From Parcubacteria group bacterium GW2011_GWD2_43_10 (lineage in GTDB: Bacteria; Patescibacteriota; Patescibacteriia; Veblenbacterales; UBA10138), in the NCBI GenBank assembly GCA_000995845.1, contig LCEZ01000015.1:1-10773 (forward strand): a DNA stretch of 10,773 nt, read 5' to 3'. A program made the translations under genes and the position numbers. How positions within the stretch are numbered: the stretch's first letter is position 1; each line of letters opens with the position of its first letter. Below are positions 5,298 through 10,773 of the stretch, piece after piece. The notes beneath the pieces were generated by a model. It ran no database searches. It was not told the origin of the DNA and was given only the letters and a program-made list of their open reading frames with translations.

Positions 5298-5764
5298 ATA
5301 ATCGGCACGGGTAAAATCCCCAGCACCATTAACGTAGCTGGTGCTGGGTCGCGCTTCTCGTGAAGTGTTAACCACTGTTCGATTTTTTTAGGTAAAATAT
5401 TAAGACTGGCAATAAAACTCTGCCAGCGCAAATGAAAGTGAGATTGAGCATCAAGCTCATGTCGTTTCTGTTTTAACCAAAAACATAGTATTGCCGCAAT
5501 GACAAAAAGAACGAGTAGTTGACTGACACTTGATGGAATAACCTGTGAAATCCCCTGAATCACCTTGAGATGAACTTGTAAGCACGATGCAATATCAGCC
5601 AAACTTGCGCAGGGGGGCATTCCGCCGGTTACACCGACACAACCCTGGTGGGTTATGACATTGTGATCCATGTACCAGGTGCTCATTAGGCCAACACCCA
5701 GAACCCCCAACAAGAGGGCTATAGTAATAATCGGCTTAACCCTTAAAAAACCTTGATAACTCAT
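5294..5764 (-). CDS. Two-helix membrane protein with extracytoplasmic cysteines, unknown function
   Basis: A 156-residue protein with membrane segments at about 12-28 and 82-98. The loop between them (29-81) carries H34, H39, C42, M49, C52, C61 and H65, and the C-terminal 58 residues are polar with several histidines. If R9 and K10 keep the N-terminus inside, the Cys/His/Met loop faces outside, where it could bind metal or form a disulfide. No named family is recognised; I recall similar small membrane proteins near copper ATPases in Patescibacteria, unverified. It appears to be a single-gene transcription unit: a strong promoter lies directly before its ATG (5764) and a terminator-like hairpin follows. 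The separate promoter suggests control distinct from both flanking runs. Confidence 0.78.
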   Translation of the reverse strand: MSYQGFLRVKPIITIALLLGVLGVGLMSTWYMDHNVITHQGCVGVTGGMPPCASLADIASCLQVHLKVIQGISQVIPSSVSQLLVLFVIAAILCFWLKQKRHELDAQSHFHLRWQSFIASLNILPKKIEQWLTLHEKRDPAPATLMVLGILPVPIM

Positions 5765-5770
5765 ATTCGA

Positions 5771-5799
5771 AATTTAGCATATGTTTAAATTTTAGTCAA
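5771..5799 (-). promoter_or_regulatory. Sigma-70-type promoter placed for a leaderless transcript
   Basis: On the minus strand, TTGACT (5799-5794) is followed by a 17-base spacer and TAAATT (5776-5771), with TG-C directly before the -10 box as in extended -10 promoters. Only six bases (TCGAAT) separate the -10 box from the ATG at 5764. The predicted transcription start is therefore at or within a base or two of the start codon, leaving no room for a ribosome binding site. Confidence 0.7.
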
Positions 5800-5827
5800 G
5801 CTCAATTGATTCTTCTTTAGTAATAGG

Positions 5828-6979
5828 CTAAACACTAGTGTGTGACGGCCACCGTTTCAGGATATGAGCCATAAGTGCCGTGGTAATGGGCACGGCAAAT
5901 ATCAACGTCGTACTTCCCACCAAGGTACGAATAATTTCCTCCACGATACTTTCAGCGTTCATGGCTACCCAGAGCGGCTGGACAGTATTAGTTGTGAAAA
6001 GCAGAAGGAGTGGTAGGCCGGCGCCGATGTATGCTAGAGCGAGCGTATTGACGAGCGAGGTAATATGTTCGCGACCAACAGATAAACCGCGCCTATACAA
6101 TTCAATGAATGGTAATGTAGGGTTGGCCTTATGTATCTCATCAACTGCCGCCGCCTGACCAGTAGTCACATCATCCAATACCCCCAGTGCACCAATGATT
6201 ATACCCCCCAAGAGCAGCCCCTTGAGATCAATGTTTTCCAGTAAACCCATCTGAACGTAGAAAGCTTCCTCAGTACCCATACCAAACAGCCGAGCCAAAC
6301 CAACAAACAAGCTGGCCAAGCCAGTGGCTAACCCCAAACTAATAAGCATGCTTACCAGGGCAATGCTCGTTCGCCGGCTAAATCCATGGGCGGGATATAA
6401 TGATAACACGGCAATAGCCACCGAACCGACCAAACTTGTTGTTACTGGATTACCTCCAGATACGATGGTCGGCACGATGTACTTGACCAAAATGAGGATA
6501 CTAACCAATAAACCTATGACACTGCCGATGCCTTTGAACCTTCCAAAAAACACTGCCACGACCAGAAAAATAGCCACGATTAGCCCGACCCACGGCAAGC
6601 GGTAAGGGTCGGAAATAAGGTAGGTGGTTTCCCCAAAAGCCTGGGTCTTCACCAACACTACGGTTTGCCCCACCGCCACCTTCTGTTGCTCACGTATGGG
6701 GAAATCATATCCATGGCGAATCTCAAGTTCCTTGCCAACTTCTGGTCCGCTCAACACACGCAACCGTACCAGCTGGTATGGTTGGCTATAGGCTTCATTA
6801 TCAAACGAGCGCTGGCCTTCCTCAATAATGGTCATAACCTCGGCACGCGCATATTCATCAACCGGCGGGACGACCATTTGGTCTGGCACCGAAGTCATAG
6901 GCGGTTCTTGGGCTTGTCCTACAGGAGCCACCAGAAAAAATATCATTAAAGCCAGAATGCCGATGTGTGCCTTTTTCAT
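5828..6979 (-). CDS. YibE/F-like multi-pass membrane protein
   Basis: A 383-residue protein. It starts with a signal-like segment (MKKAHIG, hydrophobic 7-20, AQA-type end near 23), then a folded extracytoplasmic beta-rich domain (about 45-125), then seven to eight membrane helices from about 128 to 375. The YibE/F family is recognised by LGVLDDVTTGQAAAVDEI (265-282) and GREHITSLVNTLALAYIGAG (302-321), both present. The biochemical role of the family is not established; transport across the membrane is usually assumed. It lies 8 nt after the copper-type ATPase gene, so a link to metal handling is plausible from context only. No Shine-Dalgarno sequence precedes the ATG; a TATAAT overlaps the ATPase stop codon 7 bases before the start, but without a matching -35. 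Confidence 0.92.
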   Translation of the reverse strand: MKKAHIGILALMIFFLVAPVGQAQEPPMTSVPDQMVVPPVDEYARAEVMTIIEEGQRSFDNEAYSQPYQLVRLRVLSGPEVGKELEIRHGYDFPIREQQKVAVGQTVVLVKTQAFGETTYLISDPYRLPWVGLIVAIFLVVAVFFGRFKGIGSVIGLLVSILILVKYIVPTIVSGGNPVTTSLVGSVAIAVLSLYPAHGFSRRTSIALVSMLISLGLATGLASLFVGLARLFGMGTEEAFYVQMGLLENIDLKGLLLGGIIIGALGVLDDVTTGQAAAVDEIHKANPTLPFIELYRRGLSVGREHITSLVNTLALAYIGAGLPLLLLFTTNTVQPLWVAMNAESIVEEIIRTLVGSTTLIFAVPITTALMAHILKRWPSHTSV

Positions 6980-6987
6980 ATGTATGA

Positions 6988-9432
6988 TTATATCTTTAAT
7001 TTCGGTTCAACTCGTTTAAGTAATACAGCGTTTGTCGCCACTATAATCGATGATGCAGACATAAGCAGTGCCGCCATTTCCGGTCGCAACGTCCAGCCGA
7101 GCGAGTTATAAAATACTCCGGCGGCAACAGGAATAGCCAGTAAGTTGTAGATGGCCGCCCAGAACAGATTCTGCTTCATTTTTCTAACAGTTGCTTTACT
7201 TAAGCGAATGGCGGCGACAATATCATATGGATCGGATTTCATAAGAACGATATTACCTGTCTCAATGGCCACATCTGTCCCGGCGCCAATTGCAATGCCA
7301 ATATCTGCCCGGGCCAAAGCCGGAGCATCATTGATTCCATCGCCGACCATTGCGACAAACTTGCCCTCGTCCTGCAATTTTTTTACATACTGTTCCTTGT
7401 CCTGTGGCAGAACTTCGGCAAAAATCCGATCAATGCCCAATTCTTTGCCTACCGCCTCCGCAACTTTGGTATGGTCGCCGGTGATCATAGCAACCTCAAG
7501 GCCTAATTCTTTGAGTGCGGTGATCGCTTTTTTAGAGCTCGATTTTATAGTGTCGGCAACAGCAATTATTCCGGCAAGTTTATTGTCTATAGCCATCAAA
7601 CTGAGCGTCTTGCCTTGAGCGGCTAGGCTATCGATCTGACGACGTTGGTCGGTTGTATCCACACTTTTATCGGTTAGCAATTTTTCTTTACCCGCGAGCA
7701 CCTGTTGGCCGTTAATGATGCCTTTAAGACCAAAACCGGAAATTGACTCGAAGTTTGAAACTTTTTCTATATTCAGTTTCCGATTCTTTGCTTCATCAAC
7801 AATCGCTTTAGAGATTGGATGATTGGAAGCCGAACCGATGGCGGCCTGCATTAGCAATATTTGATCAGGATTAAAACCGTTAAATCCGAGCACATCAGTG
7901 ACTTTCGGCTTGCCCTCGGTGAGAGTTCCGGTCTTATCAAGCACGATAGCGGTCAGGCGAGAAGTATTCTCAAGTGTAGCCGCGTCTTTAATTAAAATGT
8001 TGTGCTTGGCGCCGAGGCCGGTCCCTACTGCCACTGCGGTTGGTGTGGCAAGCCCTAATGCGTCTGGGCAGGCAATCACGACAGTAGAAATCGCAAAGGT
8101 CAGAGCCACCAGAAGTCCGACCCCCGCCACAAAATACCAGCCCATAAACGCGGCAAGCCCCGACCCGATTGCAAGAATTACCAACCAGCCCGCCGCCTTG
8201 TCAGCGATACGCTGGCCTGGAGCTTTGGAGTTCTGCGCCGTCTCGACCATCTTGATGATTTGCGCCAATACCGTCTCCGAGCCAACTTGCGTAGCTTTGA
8301 ATTTGACCATGCCAGTCAGGTTCACTGATCCGCCGACCACTTTTACTCCGATAGTTTTGGTAACTGGCATGGATTCTCCGGTTACAAGTGATTCGTCAAT
8401 GGCAGTTTCTCCCTCGACGATTTCACCATCAACCGGCACCTTATCGCCAGGCCGCAACACAACAATATCATCGTGAGTAATCTCCGCGCTCGGAATGCTC
8501 ATCTCTTTGCCACCCCGGATAACATTTGCTTTCGGAGGCACCAAATCAAAGAGGGCTCGTAATGCGTCAGATGTGCCTTTGCGTGACTTCATCTCCATCC
8601 AGTGGCCAAAAAGTACGAATGTTACCAGTAGAGCCGCTGCTTCATAAAAGGTTTCCGACTCCGGCCGAATTACCGTAAGTAGCACACTGAAAAGATAGGC
8701 CGCCAAAACGCCAGTGGCGATAAGCACCGCCATGTTGAGCTTTTTGGCTTTGAGTGAATAGTAGGTGCCGGTAATAAAGATTGAGCCGGTCCAAAAAACG
8801 ATGGGGGTGGTAAGGATAAGCAGAAGCCAATTTACTGGAATTGGGGTCGGCAGATTAAGCCCAAAGAAATTAATACCCACCGGCGAGTAGAGGAAAATCG
8901 GAATTGAGAGCAGGAAAGAAATCCAAAACCGCCGCCGCATATCAGCTTCCATTTTTTTAGCAATCTGCGGGTTGGTCATGGCCGCCTCGTGATCCATATG
9001 GCTCCCGCCTGCGCCGAGGCTTCGGCGGGCAGGCATCTCCTGCATATCATGTCCGGCATGTTCATCTCCACCTGCTTTTTTATTTTCAGGCTTGCTCGCC
9101 GTACCCCCGCTTTCCGGACGGGCAGGTTTAGCGGAGACGGGGATCAACTCCATACCGCAGGCCGAACACCGGCCAGGTTCACTCTTCTTGACTTGTGAAT
9201 GCATCGGGCAGGTGTAAATAGTTTTCTCTGCTGCTTTTACGGTCTCAACATCGGCGTGTTCCGGATGGCCGATAGCCTCAGCCACATCATACTCATACTG
9301 TTTAGCCTCCATCTTACACCCACATGAAACGCTCAAGCTTTCCGCCTTACAGCCCAAACACTCACTGCCACAGACGCAGTGTGCCGAGTGCTTGGTATCA
9401 TCTTCATGCCTGACATTATGATTGTGATTCAT
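6988..9432 (-). CDS. Copper-type P1B ATPase with CPD transport motif
   Basis: An 814-residue heavy-metal exporter from the ATG at 9432. An N-terminal Cys cluster (C19, C21, C25, C28, C37, C39) is followed by a heavy-metal-binding domain at 73-99 (YTCPMHS, CSACGMELIPV) and a His/Met-rich linker. The ATPase core has TGES (351-354), the membrane motif C455-P-D457, the phosphorylation site DKTGT (499-503), the nucleotide-binding SNHP (536-539), TGD (651-653) and GDGINDAPAL (697-706). Late-helix residues YN (762-763) and MSASS (791-795) match the copper(I) type. The usual CPC or CPH is replaced by CPD, so metal choice is less certain. A palindromic repeat is inserted in frame at residues 134-143. 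An upstream TTG at 9474 would add 14 residues but overlaps the previous gene by 25 bases; the ATG leaves a 17-base gap and is preferred. Confidence 0.93.
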   Translation of the reverse strand: MNHNHNVRHEDDTKHSAHCVCGSECLGCKAESLSVSCGCKMEAKQYEYDVAEAIGHPEHADVETVKAAEKTIYTCPMHSQVKKSEPGRCSACGMELIPVSAKPARPESGGTASKPENKKAGGDEHAGHDMQEMPARRSLGAGGSHMDHEAAMTNPQIAKKMEADMRRRFWISFLLSIPIFLYSPVGINFFGLNLPTPIPVNWLLLILTTPIVFWTGSIFITGTYYSLKAKKLNMAVLIATGVLAAYLFSVLLTVIRPESETFYEAAALLVTFVLFGHWMEMKSRKGTSDALRALFDLVPPKANVIRGGKEMSIPSAEITHDDIVVLRPGDKVPVDGEIVEGETAIDESLVTGESMPVTKTIGVKVVGGSVNLTGMVKFKATQVGSETVLAQIIKMVETAQNSKAPGQRIADKAAGWLVILAIGSGLAAFMGWYFVAGVGLLVALTFAISTVVIACPDALGLATPTAVAVGTGLGAKHNILIKDAATLENTSRLTAIVLDKTGTLTEGKPKVTDVLGFNGFNPDQILLMQAAIGSASNHPISKAIVDEAKNRKLNIEKVSNFESISGFGLKGIINGQQVLAGKEKLLTDKSVDTTDQRRQIDSLAAQGKTLSLMAIDNKLAGIIAVADTIKSSSKKAITALKELGLEVAMITGDHTKVAEAVGKELGIDRIFAEVLPQDKEQYVKKLQDEGKFVAMVGDGINDAPALARADIGIAIGAGTDVAIETGNIVLMKSDPYDIVAAIRLSKATVRKMKQNLFWAAIYNLLAIPVAAGVFYNSLGWTLRPEMAALLMSASSIIVATNAVLLKRVEPKLKI
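9004..9034 (-). repeat. GC-rich palindromic element inserted in frame in the ATPase gene
   Basis: GCCTGC (9007-9012) pairs with GCAGGC (9029-9034, allowing the outer six pairs) and GCCGA (9013-9017) pairs with TCGGC (9022-9026), leaving a two-base bulge and a GGCT loop. An alternative stem is CCCGCC (9004-9009) with GGCGGG (9024-9029). In the protein it encodes PARRSLGAGG (134-143) in the linker between the metal-binding domain and the first helix, a place that tolerates insertions. A similar PARPESGG occurs at residues 103-110. The GC-rich CCTGCC arms resemble the repeats at 104-153. Confidence 0.6.
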
Positions 9433-9449
9433 AGATTTGTGATTATCCG

Positions 9450-10166
9450 TTAAAGTGATTGTAATTTCCGCCAAGTAAAATGCTCATACACGCTTGACCA
9501 GAAAAAGCCGAAGCTTACCCCAAATAGAATCTCTTCTAAGGGAATGCCAACGATCAAGATTCCTGAGATGTCTTGCAGATTCCAGACCTGCTCTACGTAG
9601 TTGGGGTATAGGGCAATGAGCGTGAGGAAGTAAACAAAATAAATTCCTAAGAATATCATAGCACTCACAAGCATCTTTTTTTTCAGTTCAGGACGGCAAT
9701 ACCAAGTGAAAAGTCCACCGACCACCATTGCTATGACCGCCGAGTAAATAGGATTAAGTGGTGCGGTAATAAGAAGTAAGAGGAAAATAATCGGCGTAGA
9801 CAAGAGGGCTAACAGGTGGTATCTGTGTTGGGAGAGATGCTGCTCATGCGCTGTTATCCGCTCAGGTCTGGTTCGGAAAATCAAGTCGTAGATTACCACC
9901 GCAACACCACCGATGCCGAACGAGAAAATTAAGCTTTCGATGTCGAATCCCGTCCGATGCGCCAAGTCAAAGAGCGAAGGCGGATTCCAGTATTCCGGGA
10001 CAAAGAGCGGCTCCGTAAGCCCCAGGAGCGATGTCCAGAAGCTCACCACGAGCATCTCTTTTTTGCTCTCTTTGTTTTTTAAAAGTACGTAGATTATTCC
10101 CCAAATGACAATGAGGAATGCGCTCCATAACAGCCAAGCAAATTGTGGTTCGTGTGAGACAATCAT
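9450..10166 (-). CDS. Seven-helix membrane protein resembling lycopene-cyclase domains
   Basis: A 238-residue integral membrane protein with about seven helices (9-29, 37-55, 76-96, 117-135, 138-157, 165-187, 200-223). Motifs with polar residues in or near helices are PEYWNPP (57-63), GFDIESLIFSFGIGG (73-87), a D94 in VVIYDLIF, and PLEEILFGVSFGFFWSSVYE (209-228). The P-L-E-E element and the D-x-E in the third helix are reminiscent of the small lycopene cyclase domains (CrtYc/CrtYd, CarR type), which act on isoprenoids in the membrane. No carotenoid gene is visible, so cyclase activity is not implied. Placement 9 nt after the YHS gene and directly before the copper ATPase suggests a metal-linked or membrane-lipid role. 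The ATG at 10166 gives the family-like length. Confidence 0.6.
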   Translation of the reverse strand: MIVSHEPQFAWLLWSAFLIVIWGIIYVLLKNKESKKEMLVVSFWTSLLGLTEPLFVPEYWNPPSLFDLAHRTGFDIESLIFSFGIGGVAVVIYDLIFRTRPERITAHEQHLSQHRYHLLALLSTPIIFLLLLITAPLNPIYSAVIAMVVGGLFTWYCRPELKKKMLVSAMIFLGIYFVYFLTLIALYPNYVEQVWNLQDISGILIVGIPLEEILFGVSFGFFWSSVYEHFTWRKLQSL

Positions 10167-10175
10167 ACCTGTTGT

Positions 10176-10370
10176 TTAATTATACCCCGACCTCGGCGTT
10201 ATTCGTGGTGTTCCCGGTGCGCCGTCCGGGATATGCGGCAGCGGATTGCGTACGAATTCTTCTTGACACGCCTTGCAGCACAGGTGATACGCGGTACCAC
10301 CATACTTCACGATGCCGTACGCTTCCTTGCGGCGCAGTTTCTTTTTGCAGACTGGATCAATATTGAACAT
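10176..10370 (-). CDS. Small YHS-domain protein, probable copper binder
   Basis: A 64-residue protein whose first 43 residues form a YHS domain: IDPVC8-KKKL, then the strand GIVKYGGTAYHLC31-C32-KAC35-QEEF, then RNP. The four cysteines are the likely metal ligands. YHS domains occur in or beside copper ATPases and mercury or copper resistance proteins and are thought to bind soft metals. The YHS triplet itself reads YHL, a common variant. The remaining 20 residues are Pro/Gly-rich and disordered-looking. No signal or membrane segment is present, so it is cytoplasmic and could pass copper to the ATPase encoded two genes on. It lies 3 nt after the methyltransferase-like gene and 9 nt before the seven-helix gene. 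Confidence 0.85.
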   Translation of the reverse strand: MFNIDPVCKKKLRRKEAYGIVKYGGTAYHLCCKACQEEFVRNPLPHIPDGAPGTPRITPRSGYN

Positions 10371-10373
10371 GGT

Positions 10374-10773
10374 TTATTGGTTAATGGACGACTCTTTGAT
10401 GTGTAGGCTTATGGAACTACCTCTTCGCCAGTGCGGAAAAAAAGCCGGCGTGCGTAGTGCATACACCGCCCACTCGTCGCCGAAGGCTGCGCGAGATTCC
10501 TGCTCTTCACTGCGGGCTAGCCGCACGTACAGCCATACCAGAATTGGAAACATAATTAGCGTGATAAGTGTTGGCCACTGTAGTAAGAATCCGACCATAA
10601 TAATGACGAACGCAGCATACTGCGGGTGGCGGATGCGAGCATAGGGACCGGTCGTTGCCAGTCGGTGTTCACGCTGCGCCGCATAAAGTACTTTCCAGGC
10701 CTTCGAGAGGAGCCCAAAGCCGTAAAAAATCAGGATATAGCTGGCAATATGGAACGGACCAAAGTGCGGATCG
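10374..10773 (-). CDS. ICMT/PEMT-family membrane methyltransferase, N-terminus beyond window
   Basis: The reading frame is open from the stop at 10374 to the window edge, with the first complete codon at 10772. This gives 132 visible residues and no start. The only internal ATG near the motif (10598) would delete the signature, so the gene must begin outside. Visible features are helix HIASYILIFYGFGLLS (8-23), the family signature TTGPYARIRHPQYAAF (40-55), a double membrane helix (56-83), RSEEQESRAAFGDEWAVY (87-104) and RTPAFFP (107-113). This is the catalytic half of the isoprenylcysteine carboxyl methyltransferase / phospholipid methyltransferase family, which uses S-adenosylmethionine on membrane substrates. 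Bacterial members have varied or unknown substrates. It is the upstream member, within this window, of the run containing the YHS and ATPase genes. Confidence 0.85.
   Translation of the reverse strand, partial: DPHFGPFHIASYILIFYGFGLLSKAWKVLYAAQREHRLATTGPYARIRHPQYAAFVIIMVGFLLQWPTLITLIMFPILVWLYVRLARSEEQESRAAFGDEWAVYALRTPAFFPHWRRGSSISLHIKESSINQ

Noticed and set aside
6980..6995. TATAAT seven bases before the YibE/F start as a second leaderless promoter.
   Set aside because: It overlaps the ATPase stop codon and no -35 box lies 16-18 bases upstream; chance match in AT-rich DNA is likely.
7151..8476. Long plus-strand open frames (155 and 192 codons) opposite the ATPase gene.
   Set aside because: They are antisense shadows of a strongly conserved ATPase and show no recognisable domain.
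9433..9474. TTG start at 9474 for the ATPase, adding 14 residues.
   Set aside because: It overlaps the upstream gene by 25 bases, uses a weak codon and has no ribosome binding site; the ATG at 9432 fits better.
1..10773. CRISPR array, tRNA, rRNA, transposase or integrase.
   Set aside because: No regularly spaced repeats, cloverleaf or mobile-element proteins were recognised by eye on either strand.

Overview
The window reads as accessory DNA from a small-genome, uncultivated bacterium, most likely a Candidate Phyla Radiation (Patescibacteria) member. This is an inference. It rests on remembered family resemblance of several orphan proteins, tightly packed genes without recognisable Shine-Dalgarno sequences, a leaderless-type promoter, and GC-rich palindromic repeats, one of them inside a coding gene. 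All 15 supported genes lie on the minus strand, so transcription runs from high to low coordinates.

Layout in transcription order. (1) 10773 to 5828, a metal-handling run with gaps of 3 to 17 nt: an ICMT/PEMT-type membrane methyltransferase cut by the window edge, a YHS-domain protein, a seven-helix membrane protein resembling lycopene-cyclase domains, a copper-type P1B ATPase with a CPD transport motif, and a YibE/F membrane protein. (2) 5764 to 5294, a single gene for a two-helix Cys-containing membrane protein. It has its own strong promoter, which appears leaderless, and a likely terminator. (3) 5214 to 161, a nine-gene run of extracytoplasmic thiol-redox character: DUF1573-like protein, CcdA-type electron transporter, soluble helical orphan, Cys-rich membrane-anchored protein, short membrane protein, double thioredoxin-like protein, small Cys/His/Met protein, DsbA-like protein with a CPFT site, and an ArsR-type regulator last. 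(4) 1 to 160, non-coding, with two tandem GC-rich palindromic repeats.

Proposed function (inference): CcdA carries reducing equivalents across the membrane to surface thioredoxin-like proteins. These keep the cysteines of neighbouring surface proteins, perhaps copper-loaded ones, in the right redox state, while the ATPase and YHS protein handle copper and the ArsR protein reports metal or redox stress.

The most interesting signal is a shared C-terminal tail, LP-x-QVGGC, ending exactly at the last codon of two adjacent, otherwise dissimilar membrane-anchored proteins (213 and 103 aa). Seven of the eight aligned tail codons differ in DNA (six of them silently), so the peptide seems to be held by selection rather than by recent duplication. 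It may be a C-terminal cysteine tag whose partner is encoded in the same cluster.
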